From Nocardiopsis kunsanensis DSM 44524 (GTDB taxonomy: Bacteria; Actinomycetota; Actinomycetes; Streptosporangiales; Streptosporangiaceae), in the NCBI RefSeq assembly GCF_000340965.1, contig NZ_ANAY01000001.1:248001-312000 (forward strand): a stretch of 64,000 nucleotides of DNA, written 5' to 3'. Below are positions 1 through 8,936 of this stretch, in pieces (within the stretch, counting starts at the first letter, position 1; the number at the start of each line of letters is the position of its first letter). The translations under genes were made by a program, and so were the position numbers. Under the pieces are notes generated by a model that had not been told where the DNA came from, did no database searches, and worked only from the letters and a program-made list of their open reading frames with translations.

Positions 1-3000
1 TTCTCCGAACCCGAGTTCACCGAACACCTGCTCGGCGGGATCCAGTGGGCGGCCGGCGCGGTCGAGGGCGACTGCGGCGCCACCCAGTGGGACAACTTCG
101 AGAAGGTCACGTTGGCCCAGGGCGAGGAGCAGATGGGCGAGCCCATGGGTCTGGCGGTGCTGCCGGACGGCCGTGCACTGCACACCACCCGCGACGGCGA
201 AGTGAGCCTGTGGGACCCCGAGACCCACGCCACCGAGGTCATCGCCGAGATCCCCGTCTACAACCACGACGAGGACGGACTCCAGGGCGTGGCCGTGGAC
301 CCCGGCTTCGAGGAGAACGGCTGGGTCTACACCTACTACGCGCCACAGGTCGAGGGGGTCCCGCCGGGTGAAGCGCCCTCCGACGGCGAACCCGGGGACT
401 TCGAACCCTACGAGGCGCACAACAACCTCTCCCGGTTCCAGCTGGTGGAGGGCGAGGACGGCCCGAGCCTGGACCTGGACAGCGAACAGGTCGTCATGGA
501 GGTCGGTACCGACCGCGGCATGTGCTGCCACGTGGGCGGCGACATCGACTTCGACGCCGAGGGCAACCTGTACCTGGCCACGGGCGACGACACGAACCCG
601 TTCGAGTCCGACGGGTACGCGCCCATCGACGAGCGCGGGGACCGCAACCCCGTCTTCGACGCCCAGCGCACCTCCGGCAACACCAACGACCTGCGCGGCA
701 AGCTGCTCCGGATCTCGGTCAACGAGGACGGCAGCTACGAGATCCCCGACGGCAACCTCTTCCCGACCGAGGAGTACGGCGAGGAGCAGACCCGCCCGGA
801 GATCTACGCGATGGGCCTGCGCAACCCGTTCCGGTTCTCCGTCGACCAGCAGGACGGCACCGTCTACCTGGGCGACTACGGCCCCGACGCGCAGGAGGCC
901 GACCCCGAGCGCGGTCCGCAGAACACGGTCTCCTGGCACGCCATCGACGAACCGGCCAACATCGGGTGGCCGTACTGCATCGGCGACAACTCCCCCTACA
1001 TCGACTACGACTTCGAGGAGGACGCCTCCGGGGAAGCCTTCGACTGCGCCGCTCCGGTCAACGACTCCCCGAACAACACCGGGCTGACCGAACTGCCCCC
1101 GGTCACCCCCGCGATGCTCTGGTACAACTACGACGAGTCCGAGGAGTTCCCGCACCTGGGCGAGGGTGGCGGTTCCCCCATGGGCGGTCCGGCCTACCGG
1201 TTCGATCCCGAGCTGGAGTCCGAGACCAAGTGGCCCGAGTACTACGACGGCATCCCGCTGATGTACGAGTGGGACCGCAAGTGGATCAAGCAGATCCACC
1301 GTGACGACGAGGGCGAGCTCCTCGACATCACCGAGACGGTCGACGACATCGACCTGGCCAACCCCATGGACATGGAGTTCGGCCCGGACGGGTCACTGTA
1401 CGTGCTGGAGTACGGCTCCGGTTACTTCGGCGGCGCGCCCGACTCGGCGCTCTCACGCATCGACTACACGGGCTCGGGCAGCAGCCCCGTGGCCGACCTG
1501 GAGAGCAGCACCTCCTCCGGCCCGGCCCCTCTCGAGGTCGAGTTCTCCGCCGAGGGGTCCGAGCACCCCGGCGGCCTGGACATGACCTACGAGTGGGACT
1601 TCGGGGACGGCACCGCCTCCGACGGGATCGCCCCCACCCACACCTACGAGGAGGAGGGCCAGTACACGGTCGTGCTGACCGTGACCGACGAGCTCGGTGC
1701 CACCGGCACGGCCACGACCACCGTGACCGTCGGCAACACCCGGCCCGACGTCTCCTTCGACACCCCGCAGGACGGCCAGTACTTCCACTGGGGCGACGAG
1801 ATCCCCTTCGAGGTCTCCGTGGAGGACCCCGAGGACGGCTCGATCGGCGACGGCATCGACTGCGAGGACGTCGAGGTCACCTCGTCGCTGGGCCACGACG
1901 CGCACGCGCACCCGTGGACCCAGTACGACTCCTGCGAGGGCACCACACAGACCGAGACCGACGGCGGCCACGGCGCCGACATGAACATCTTCTGGGTGCT
2001 CCAGGCCGAGTACGGCGACTCCGGTTCCGGGGAAGCGCCCCCGCTCACCGGCAGTGACGGTCTGCGCCTCAACCCGGCACAGACCCAGGCTCAGTACTTC
2101 TCCGACAGCGAGAACGTCTCCACCGAACCCACCGAGGACGGGGAAGGCGGTCTGGAGAACCTCTCCGAGATCCAGGACGGAGGCTGGACCTCCTACGACC
2201 CGGTGAACTTCACCGGCGTGGAGGAGATGGAGTTCCGCGTGGCCTCCGCCGGGGCCGGCGGCACCATCGAGGCGCGGGCCGGCGCCCCCGACGGGGACGT
2301 GCTCGGCAGCGTCGACGTGGAGCCCACCGGCGGCTGGCAGAGCTGGGAAACCGTCACGATGCCGGTCGAGGACCCCGGGCAGACCTTCGAGCTGTACCTG
2401 GTCTACAGCGGGGACGACCCCGATGACGAGGGTCTGTTCAACCTCAACCACTTCGAGGCGGTCATCGACGGCGACGAGGCCCCCTCCGAGGGCCCCGAGA
2501 CCGAGCTGACCAGCCCCGAGGACGGCGCCTCCTTCGAGGCCGGGCAGGACGTCCCGCTGGCCGCGGACGTGACCGACCACGGCGACGCGGGCATCGAGAA
2601 GGTGGAGTTCCTCGTCGGGGACGAGGTCGTGGCCACCTCCGAGGAGTCCCCCCACGAGGCGACCTGGGCCGAACCGGCCGAGGGCGAGTACTCCGTCAAC
2701 GCCGTGGCCACCGACGGCGACGGCAACACCGGCAGCTCCCCGTCGGCGACCGTCACGGTCGGGGACGGGGCCGGCGGACCCGGGGAGTGCGCGCCACCCG
2801 AGGTCGACGACGGCTACACCGCCCTGTGGGACGGCGAGTCCCTGGACGGATGGAACCAGGCCGGTCCGGGCGGTTTCGATGTCGTCCAGGGCGACGAGGG
2901 CTGCCACCTGCAGACCGACGGCGGCATGGGGCTGCTCTGGCACGAGACCGAGCTCGACACCTACCGGCTCGAGCTCGACTTCCTCACCCCGGAGGAGCAC

Positions 3001-3624
3001 GACAACTCCGGTGTCTTCGTCGGCTTCCCCGACCCCGGTGACGACCCGTGGACGGCCGTCGACGAGGGCTACGAGATCCAGATCGACCCCTACGGCGCCC
3101 CGGACGGGGAACCCATCACCCGGACCGGTGCGGTCTACCAGTTCCAGGCCGCCGACTCCCATCCCGCGCAGATCGATGCCTGGAACACGATGGCGATCGA
3201 GGTCGAGGACCCGATGATCCGCGTGTGGATCAACGGCGAGCTGGTCAACGAGTTCGAGAGCCAGGACCCCGCACGGGACCTGTCCTCGGGCCACGTCGGC
3301 CTGCAGAACCACGGTGACCAGGACCAGGTCCTGTTCCGGGACGTGCAGGTCCGGGACCTGGCCGAGGAGGACCCGGCGACCTTCCAGGAGGCCCTGGACC
3401 TGGTCGGCGAACTGGAGGAGGCGGGAGCACTGACCACCTCCGAGGCCCGCCGCCTGGAACCGCAGCTGGAGCTAGCCGAACGGCACGTGGAGGCCTCCCG
3501 TCCCGCGCAGGCCGAGCGTGCCCTGGAACGGTTCCGCACGGTGGCCGAGCAGGTCGCCGACCAGGAAGCGGGAGAGGAGCTGATCGCGCTGGCCGACCGC
3601 CTGCCCCTGCCGTCGGAGGAATGA
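1..3624 (+). CDS. Multidomain secreted sugar dehydrogenase (ThuA end, PQQ-type propeller, PKD, CBM6, DUF1080); 5' partial
   Basis: The frame is open from base 1 and gives 1207 residues, so the true start lies upstream. Residues 1-40 look like the end of a ThuA (trehalose-utilisation, glutaminase-like) domain. About residues 45-485 read as a soluble glucose/sorbosone dehydrogenase beta-propeller (GLAVLPDG near 50, LQGVAVDP near 94, GDYGPDA near 291). A PKD domain follows at about 495-578 (YEWDFGDG), then a CBM6-like carbohydrate-binding module at about 685-820, an Ig-like domain at 830-920, a DUF1080/3-keto-glycoside hydrolase-like domain at 934-1123 and a helical tail. This architecture is typical of exported actinobacterial carbohydrate-oxidising enzymes; the signal peptide would be outside the window. 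It precedes the ebo-like operon and may act on the same sugar or glycoside, which is inference. Confidence 0.9.
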   Translation, partial: FSEPEFTEHLLGGIQWAAGAVEGDCGATQWDNFEKVTLAQGEEQMGEPMGLAVLPDGRALHTTRDGEVSLWDPETHATEVIAEIPVYNHDEDGLQGVAVDPGFEENGWVYTYYAPQVEGVPPGEAPSDGEPGDFEPYEAHNNLSRFQLVEGEDGPSLDLDSEQVVMEVGTDRGMCCHVGGDIDFDAEGNLYLATGDDTNPFESDGYAPIDERGDRNPVFDAQRTSGNTNDLRGKLLRISVNEDGSYEIPDGNLFPTEEYGEEQTRPEIYAMGLRNPFRFSVDQQDGTVYLGDYGPDAQEADPERGPQNTVSWHAIDEPANIGWPYCIGDNSPYIDYDFEEDASGEAFDCAAPVNDSPNNTGLTELPPVTPAMLWYNYDESEEFPHLGEGGGSPMGGPAYRFDPELESETKWPEYYDGIPLMYEWDRKWIKQIHRDDEGELLDITETVDDIDLANPMDMEFGPDGSLYVLEYGSGYFGGAPDSALSRIDYTGSGSSPVADLESSTSSGPAPLEVEFSAEGSEHPGGLDMTYEWDFGDGTASDGIAPTHTYEEEGQYTVVLTVTDELGATGTATTTVTVGNTRPDVSFDTPQDGQYFHWGDEIPFEVSVEDPEDGSIGDGIDCEDVEVTSSLGHDAHAHPWTQYDSCEGTTQTETDGGHGADMNIFWVLQAEYGDSGSGEAPPLTGSDGLRLNPAQTQAQYFSDSENVSTEPTEDGEGGLENLSEIQDGGWTSYDPVNFTGVEEMEFRVASAGAGGTIEARAGAPDGDVLGSVDVEPTGGWQSWETVTMPVEDPGQTFELYLVYSGDDPDDEGLFNLNHFEAVIDGDEAPSEGPETELTSPEDGASFEAGQDVPLAADVTDHGDAGIEKVEFLVGDEVVATSEESPHEATWAEPAEGEYSVNAVATDGDGNTGSSPSATVTVGDGAGGPGECAPPEVDDGYTALWDGESLDGWNQAGPGGFDVVQGDEGCHLQTDGGMGLLWHETELDTYRLELDFLTPEEHDNSGVFVGFPDPGDDPWTAVDEGYEIQIDPYGAPDGEPITRTGAVYQFQAADSHPAQIDAWNTMAIEVEDPMIRVWINGELVNEFESQDPARDLSSGHVGLQNHGDQDQVLFRDVQVRDLAEEDPATFQEALDLVGELEEAGALTTSEARRLEPQLELAERHVEASRPAQAERALERFRTVAEQVADQEAGEELIALADRLPLPSEE

Positions 3625-3637
3625 CCCGGTCCTGACG

Positions 3638-3664
3638 GGTGGGGCCGGCCCGACCGGCCCCACC
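3638..3664. terminator. Hairpin after the dehydrogenase gene
   Basis: Perfect 11-bp stem (GGTGGGGCCGG / CCGGCCCCACC) with a 5-nt loop, 13 nt after the stop. It has no T-run, as is common for actinobacterial terminators. A second long GC palindrome follows at 3677-3717. Confidence 0.6.
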
Positions 3665-3745
3665 TCCACCCCCGGGACCCCGGCCGCGGCGGTGTTCGCG
3701 CGCCGCCGCGGCCGGGGCCGAACCACACGAGGAGGAGGTGTCACG

Positions 3746-4480
3746 GTGCCCACCGAGAACAAGCGGTCCGCACCCGGCACGACGGAGAAGGTCTCGACGA
3801 CGGCGGCCACACCCACCACCTGGTGGCTGACGGCCGGGGCGCTCGTTCTGGTCGGAGCCGTCGTGGCCGCGACCGTGTTCTTCTTCACCGGCGACGACAC
3901 CGTCACCCCCGACGCCGGCCGTGTCGCCGAACTGGAGGCCTCGGCCGTCGAACGCGACGTGGCCCAGGTCGAGGAGTTGGTGCAGAACACACGCACCGCC
4001 CACGAGGAACTGCTCCCGGTCGTGGAGTCGCTCGACGGGGCCGTGCCCGCGGACGGTTCCACCTCCCCCGCCGACGAGGAGCCCGGTACCGGCGAGGTCG
4101 ACGACTGGCTGGCGGCCACGGACGGGGCCGCCGAACACTTCGAGGACGTCCCCTCCGGCGAGACCGACTACAACATCGCACACGCCGGGCTGGCCAACTC
4201 CGTGGACCTGCTCGGGTCCGCGGTCGTGGCCTACTCCGGCGCGCTGGAGGCCGAGGACGAGGCCCTGCGCACCGAGATGACCGAGCTCGCCGGCGACCTG
4301 CGCACCCAGGCGGTGCGGTCCTGGTCGGTGTCGGCGACCCAGCTGGACGTGCTCAGCCTCGACGCCGGACACGGCCACGTCCACCTGTATCTGCCCGCGG
4401 CGCCCGGGAGCGGCGCCCTGGAACCCGACCCCGCCGAGGACGGCGACGGCGCCGCGGAGGACGGCGGCCACGACCACTGA
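3746..4480 (+). CDS. Membrane-anchored extracytoplasmic hypothetical protein
   Basis: 244 residues from a GTG start at 3746, chosen because GGAGGAGG lies 7 nt upstream (3731-3738). An in-frame extension to 3692 has no such site. One membrane segment at about residues 25-48 (TWWLTAGALVLVGAVVAATV) follows a short basic N-terminus, so the remaining roughly 195 residues should be outside the cell. That part is helical and acidic, with no cysteine pattern or catalytic motif I recognise, and ends in a low-complexity Asp/Glu/Gly/His tail. It sits between the secreted dehydrogenase and the ebo-like operon. Function unknown. Confidence 0.8.
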   Translation: MPTENKRSAPGTTEKVSTTAATPTTWWLTAGALVLVGAVVAATVFFFTGDDTVTPDAGRVAELEASAVERDVAQVEELVQNTRTAHEELLPVVESLDGAVPADGSTSPADEEPGTGEVDDWLAATDGAAEHFEDVPSGETDYNIAHAGLANSVDLLGSAVVAYSGALEAEDEALRTEMTELAGDLRTQAVRSWSVSATQLDVLSLDAGHGHVHLYLPAAPGSGALEPDPAEDGDGAAEDGGHDH

Positions 4481-4489
4481 GCACGTACG

Positions 4490-4516
4490 GGCCCCAGGGG
4501 TGCGATCCCCGGGGCC
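4490..4516. terminator. Short GC hairpin between the anchor protein and the ebo-like operon
   Basis: GGCCCC-A-GGGG / CCCC-GGGGCC stem with a 6-nt loop. It begins 9 nt after the upstream stop and ends just before the ribosome-binding site of the next gene. No T-run; it may be a weak terminator or only a leader structure. Confidence 0.35.
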
Positions 4517-4536
4517 GGACGAGGAGGGACCACAGG

Positions 4537-5691
4537 ATGGGCCGGACAGGAGTATGGCTGCTCGGGGCACGCGGGTCGGTCGCCACGACCGCGGTTCTGG
4601 GCGCGTTCGCGATGCGGGAGGGCGCGGCCGAGCCGACCGGGTGCGTGACGGCGCGCCCGGAGTTCGACGGTGCGGGACTCCCCGGGATCGATGAGCTGGT
4701 CTTCGGCGGGCACGATCTGTCCGACGTCCGCCTGTGCAAGACCGCGGAGCACCTGGCCCGCACGGGGGTGCTGCCCGGGCACCTGCCGGGGGCCTTCGCC
4801 GACCGGCTGGGAGAGGTGGAGCACGCACTGCGCCCGGGGCTCCCGACGGGCGGCCCGGTACTCCGGGAGGACGTGCGGCGCGTGGAGGAGGACCTGCGGG
4901 AGTTCGCCGGGCGGGAAGGTGTGGAACGCACGGTCGTGATCGACCTGACCAGCACCGAGGCCCGCTCCGAGGAGCATCCCGAGCACGAGGGCCTCGATGC
5001 GTTGGAGGCCGCGCTCGACTCCGGCGGGGCCCGGATCCCGGCCAGTTCCGCCTACGCCTACGCGGCCCTGCGCGCGGGGTGCGCGTTCGTGGAGTTCACC
5101 CCCAACACCGGCCCGCGGCTTCCCGCACTGCGGGAGTTGGCCTCGCGCGAGGGGCTGCCCTGGGCCGGGAGCGACGGCAAGACCGGGGAGACGCTGGTCA
5201 AGAGCGCACTCGCCCCGATGTTCGCCGCGCGGGCGCTACGGGTGCGTTCGTGGTCCTCGGTCAACCTTCTGGGCGGCGGCGACGGGCAGACCCTGTCCGA
5301 CCCCGCACACGTCGGGAGCAAGACCGAGAGCAAGGGCCTGGGCCTGGAGCACATGCTGGGCCACCCGGTGGAGGGGCCGTTGCACATCGACTACGTGCCC
5401 GACCTGGGGGACGCCAAGACCGCCTGGGACCACGTCTCGTTCGAGGGGTTCCTGGGCTCCCGGATGACCCTCCAGTTCACCTGGGCGGGTCACGACTCCG
5501 CACTGGCGGCGCCGCTGGTGCTCGACCTGGCCCGCCTGGCCGCGCTCGCCCACGGTCGTGGGACCACCGGACCCGTGCCCGAACTGGGGTTCTTCTTCAA
5601 GGACCCGGCCGACAGCGGTGTGCACGGGCTGGTGGAGCAGTGGCAGGCGCTGACGTCCTGGTGTTCCGCACCCGAGGAGGGATCCGCTTGA
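4537..5691 (+). CDS. Inositol-3-phosphate synthase family protein (ebo-operon cyclitol synthase)
   Basis: 384 residues; ATG at 4537 with GAGGAGGG 8 nt upstream. The N-terminal GARGSVATTA is the NAD-binding glycine motif of myo-inositol-1-phosphate synthases. The central SDGKTGETLVKSAL and the later VNLLGGGDGQTLSD, SKTESKG and YVPDLGDAKTAWD match conserved catalytic segments of that family, which cyclises glucose-6-phosphate with transient NAD oxidation. It opens a run of genes joined by 4-nt overlaps that includes EboA-, EboC- and EboE-like proteins. Described ebo clusters carry a dehydroquinate-synthase-like protein (EboD) instead. Both families are sugar-phosphate cyclases, so this gene may fill the same slot; that is inference. 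It could also make an inositol isomer other than myo-. Confidence 0.85.
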   Translation: MGRTGVWLLGARGSVATTAVLGAFAMREGAAEPTGCVTARPEFDGAGLPGIDELVFGGHDLSDVRLCKTAEHLARTGVLPGHLPGAFADRLGEVEHALRPGLPTGGPVLREDVRRVEEDLREFAGREGVERTVVIDLTSTEARSEEHPEHEGLDALEAALDSGGARIPASSAYAYAALRAGCAFVEFTPNTGPRLPALRELASREGLPWAGSDGKTGETLVKSALAPMFAARALRVRSWSSVNLLGGGDGQTLSDPAHVGSKTESKGLGLEHMLGHPVEGPLHIDYVPDLGDAKTAWDHVSFEGFLGSRMTLQFTWAGHDSALAAPLVLDLARLAALAHGRGTTGPVPELGFFFKDPADSGVHGLVEQWQALTSWCSAPEEGSA

Positions 5692-6563
5692 GCCCCACCG
5701 ATCTCGCACGCCTGGTCCGGTTGCCCGCCGCCGCGAGTGTCGTCGGCGACACCCTGGCGGGTGCGTCCGCGGCCGGGCGCCTGAACAGGCCCGGGACATG
5801 GGCGCTGCCCGTGGCATCGGCGTGCCTGTACTGGGCGGGTATGGCACTGAACGACTACGCCGACCGCGGCCTGGACGCGGTGGAGCGCCCCGAGCGGCCG
5901 ATCCCGTCGGGACAGGTGCGACCGGGAGAGGCGCTGGCGGTGGCGGCGGGCCTGACCGCGACGGGCGTGGGCACCGCGGCCGCGTGCGGCGGGAGGCACA
6001 GCGCCGCGGTGGCCGGTGCTCTGGCGGCGACCGTGTGGGGTTACGACCTGGCGCTGAAGCCGACGCCTCTCGCGCCGCTGGGCATGGCGGTCAACCGGGG
6101 CCTGGACGTGCTCATGGGCGCGGGCGACCGGCCGGGCGCCGCGCTGCGTCCGGCGCTGGTGATGGCCGCGCACACCTACGGGGTGACGGCGCTGAGCCGC
6201 GGTGAGGTGTACGGGACCCGGCCGTCGGTGGCGGCCGGGGCGCTGGCGTGCACGGTCGGCAGTGCGGCGGTGGCGGTCGCGCCGTCCGGTCCGAGGCCGT
6301 GCACACGGCGCGGTGCGTGGGGCGAGATCCTGTCGGGGCTGTACGCGGGGGTCTTCGCGACCCGGGTCGGACAGGCCCAGGCACGTGCGGTGTCGGCCCC
6401 GGTGGCGGCCCACGCGGGCGCGGCCACCGGCACGGGGATCCGGGGAATGATCCCGCTCCAGGCTGCGCTGCTGGCGCGCTCCGGGGCGCCGGGGGCCGCG
6501 ACCGCGCTGGCGGTGGGCGCTGCCCTGGCTGTGCGTGCCCGGCGGAAGGTGGCGATCACGTGA
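5688..6563 (+). CDS. EboC-like / SCO3242-family UbiA prenyltransferase-like membrane protein
   Basis: 291 residues from a TTG start at 5688 that overlaps the previous stop (TTGA), with GAGGAGGG about 6 nt upstream. Several hydrophobic helices span the protein. The UbiA first aspartate motif is present as NDYADRGLD (residues 55-63). The second usual DxxxD position reads NRGLD, as I recall for the EboC/SCO3242 subgroup, so ordinary prenyl transfer is uncertain. In ebo operons this protein is thought to handle a polyprenyl or membrane carrier for metabolite export; that role is known for the cluster in cyanobacteria and is inferred here. Overlaps both neighbours by 4 nt. Confidence 0.85.
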   Translation: MSPTDLARLVRLPAAASVVGDTLAGASAAGRLNRPGTWALPVASACLYWAGMALNDYADRGLDAVERPERPIPSGQVRPGEALAVAAGLTATGVGTAAACGGRHSAAVAGALAATVWGYDLALKPTPLAPLGMAVNRGLDVLMGAGDRPGAALRPALVMAAHTYGVTALSRGEVYGTRPSVAAGALACTVGSAAVAVAPSGPRPCTRRGAWGEILSGLYAGVFATRVGQAQARAVSAPVAAHAGAATGTGIRGMIPLQAALLARSGAPGAATALAVGAALAVRARRKVAIT

Positions 6564-7432
6564 GGTTCGGTTACGGCAGCAACGGCTTCTGGGACCACAG
6601 GTTGGACGACGCCCTGGCGATCATCGCCGACCTGGGTTACGAAGGGGTGGCCCTGACCCTGGACCACCCGCACCTGGACCCGTTCGCCTCCGACGCCGGG
6701 CAGCGCACGCGCCGGATCGGGGCCCGCCTGGCGGAGCTGGACCTGGCGGTGGTGGTCGAGACCGGTGCCCGGTACCTGTTGGACCCGCGCCGCAAGCACG
6801 AACCGACGCTGGTCTCGGACCAGGGGCGCGAGAAGCGGGTGGAGCTGCTGCGCCGGGCGGTGCGGATCGGCCACGACCTGGGCGCCGAGGCGGTCTCGTT
6901 CTGGTCGGGGATCCTGCCGGACGGGGTGCCGGAGGCCGAGGGGTGGTCCCGGCTGGTCCCGGGCGTGGAGCAGGTGCTGCCCCTGGCCGACGAGTTGGGC
7001 GTCGACTGCGCCTTCGAACCCGAACCCGGAATGTTCGCCGAACGCCTCTGTGACGTGCTGGAACTGCGCGAACGCCTGGGCTCGCCCGAGCGGTTCCGGG
7101 TGACGGTGGACGTGGGCCACGGGGTGTGCAACGAACCGGACGGTCCCGAGGGCACGGTGCGCCGCGCAGCCGGCCTCGTCGCCAACGTGCAGCTGGACGA
7201 CATGCGCCCCGGGGTGCACGACCACCTGGAGTTCGGTGACGGCGAGATCGACCTGCCCGGGGTGCTGGGCGCCCTGGAGGAGGTCGGCTACCGGGGGTTG
7301 GCCGCCGTGGAGCTGCCGCGCCACGGGCACGCGGCCCCGCTGGTGGCTCAGCGGTCGATGCGGGCCCTGACGGAGGCGTTGGCCGAGGCGCGCCGGCGGC
7401 GTCCGTCCGGGCCCGAGGGGGTGGGAACGTGA
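6560..7432 (+). CDS. Sugar phosphate isomerase/epimerase (xylose-isomerase-like TIM barrel)
   Basis: 290 residues; GTG at 6560 overlaps the upstream TGA (GTGA). The sequence has the AP-endonuclease-2/xylose isomerase-like TIM-barrel pattern: an early FGYGSNGF strand, IADLGYEGVALTLDHPH, FEPEPGMF (metal-binding Glu), VTVDVGHGVC (Asp and His) and NVQLDDM near the C-terminal strands. These supply the usual Glu/Asp/His metal site for isomerising or epimerising a sugar or cyclitol. It lies inside the ebo-like operon, between EboC-like and EboA-like genes, and likely acts on the product of the synthase at 4537. The exact substrate cannot be read from the sequence. Confidence 0.85.
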   Translation: MRFGYGSNGFWDHRLDDALAIIADLGYEGVALTLDHPHLDPFASDAGQRTRRIGARLAELDLAVVVETGARYLLDPRRKHEPTLVSDQGREKRVELLRRAVRIGHDLGAEAVSFWSGILPDGVPEAEGWSRLVPGVEQVLPLADELGVDCAFEPEPGMFAERLCDVLELRERLGSPERFRVTVDVGHGVCNEPDGPEGTVRRAAGLVANVQLDDMRPGVHDHLEFGDGEIDLPGVLGALEEVGYRGLAAVELPRHGHAAPLVAQRSMRALTEALAEARRRRPSGPEGVGT

Positions 7433-8064
7433 ACACCGAGACCCTGCTCGACGGGCAGGCCCGGCGCGAGCTGGCGACGATGGTGGAGCGGGTGCGCGAG
7501 AGCCCCGACCGCGTCGCGGTGCTCTTCCCTGCGGCCGCGCGCCGGGTGGCGCGCGGCGCCGGCCCCTCGGGCGACCCCGACGGGGTGCTCGGCCCGACCC
7601 TGGAGGACCTGGTGCGGCTGGAGCTGCTGCGGGCCTGTGCGGGGGTGCTGACCCCCGACGCACTGGCCCGCGAGGTGGCCGACCTGTACCACCACGGGGA
7701 CTCCGGGGAACGGCGCGCGGTGCTGCGCGGCCTGGCGGTGCTCGACCCGGCTTCGGCGCCGGTCGCGCGCGAGCTCATGGCCGACGCGCTACGCACCAAC
7801 GACACCCGCCTGATCGCCGCGGCCGCGAGCGGCCCGGCCACCGACCTGCTGGACGCCCACGCGTGGCGGCAGGCGGTGCTCAAGTGCCTGTTCGTGGGGG
7901 TGCCCCTGGCCGATGTGCGGGGTGTGCCCGAACGCGTGGACGCGGAGTTGGTGCGCATGTGCGCCGACTACGCCGACGAACGCGAGCGTGCAGGCAGACC
8001 GGTACCCGACGACGTCCATCTGGTCCTGGGGCACTCTCCCCCCGACGAACCCACGGAGGCTTGA
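7429..8064 (+). CDS. EboA domain-containing protein
   Basis: 211 residues from a GTG at 7429 overlapping the upstream TGA. The protein is almost all alpha-helical, with no membrane segment. It carries the conserved EboA middle-to-end block, including YHHGDSGERRAVLRGLAVLD, DALRTNDTRLIAAAA and FVGVPLADVRGV. EboA is the marker protein of ebo (EDB) clusters, where its biochemical role is still unknown. Its position between the isomerase and the TatD-like hydrolase matches ebo clusters elsewhere. Identification rests on these motifs and on synteny. Confidence 0.85.
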   Translation: MNTETLLDGQARRELATMVERVRESPDRVAVLFPAAARRVARGAGPSGDPDGVLGPTLEDLVRLELLRACAGVLTPDALAREVADLYHHGDSGERRAVLRGLAVLDPASAPVARELMADALRTNDTRLIAAAASGPATDLLDAHAWRQAVLKCLFVGVPLADVRGVPERVDAELVRMCADYADERERAGRPVPDDVHLVLGHSPPDEPTEA

Positions 8065-8936
8065 TGCGCATCTTCGACCCCCACATCCACATGACCTCGC
8101 GCACCACCGACGACTACCGGGCGATGCATGAGGCCGGGGTGCGTGCCCTGGTGGAGCCGGCGTTCTGGTTGGGCCAGCCCCGTACGGGGGTGAGCTCTTT
8201 CCGCGACTACTTCGACGGACTCGTGGGCTGGGAGCGTTTCCGGTCCGAACGCTTCGGGATCCGCCACCACTGCGCGATCGCCCTCAACCCGAAGGAGGCC
8301 AACGACCCGCGCCTGTCCGGGGTGCTGGACCTGCTGCCCCGGTACCTGGCCAAGGACGGGGTGGTCGCGGTCGGCGAGGTCGGGTTCGACTCGATGACCT
8401 CGGAGGAGGAGAAGGCGTTCCGCTACCAGATGGAGCTGGCCCTCGAGTTCGAGCTCCCGGTTCTGGTGCACACCCCGCACCGGGACAAGGTGGCGGGCAC
8501 ACGCCGGAGCCTGGAGCTGGTCGCCGAGTCGGGCATCCCTCCGGAGATGGTGCTGGTGGACCACCTCAACGAGGCGACGGTGGAGATGGTGCACGCGTCC
8601 GGGTGCACGATGGGTTTCTCCATCTACCCGGACACGAAGATGAGCCCGGACCGGATGGTGCGCATCCTCCAGGAGTGGGGCACCGATCGGATGATCGTGA
8701 ACTCGGCCGCCGACTGGGGCCACAGCGACCCGCTCCTGACCCTGCGCACCGGTGAGGCGATGCGCTCCGCGGGGTTCACCGTGGCCGAGACCGAGCGGGT
8801 GCTCTGGGACAACCCAGTGGCCTTCTACGGGCAGAGCGGGCGGCTGGTCCTGGACGAGGTCGGGCCGGCCGAGGCCTCGGCGACCTTCTCGGGCAACTCG
8901 ATCCTGCGCGGTCAGCCGGAGGGGGACACGCAGTGA
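8064..8936 (+). CDS. TatD-like metal-dependent hydrolase (EboB-like)
   Basis: 290 residues; ATG at 8064 shares its A with the preceding TGA. The amidohydrolase metal ligands are visible in order: DPHIHM (HxH) at the N-terminus, VGEVGFD (Glu), VLVHTPH (His), LVDHLNE (His) and SAADWG (Asp). This is the TatD/phosphotriesterase-type two-metal arrangement. In ebo clusters a TatD-like hydrolase sits next to EboA, as here, so it probably cleaves a phosphoester or ester of the pathway intermediate rather than DNA. That substrate assignment is inference. Confidence 0.85.
   Translation: MRIFDPHIHMTSRTTDDYRAMHEAGVRALVEPAFWLGQPRTGVSSFRDYFDGLVGWERFRSERFGIRHHCAIALNPKEANDPRLSGVLDLLPRYLAKDGVVAVGEVGFDSMTSEEEKAFRYQMELALEFELPVLVHTPHRDKVAGTRRSLELVAESGIPPEMVLVDHLNEATVEMVHASGCTMGFSIYPDTKMSPDRMVRILQEWGTDRMIVNSAADWGHSDPLLTLRTGEAMRSAGFTVAETERVLWDNPVAFYGQSGRLVLDEVGPAEASATFSGNSILRGQPEGDTQ

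Noticed and set aside
1453-3312. 619-codon frame antisense to the dehydrogenase
   Set aside because: Compositional shadow with no motif or ribosome-binding site.
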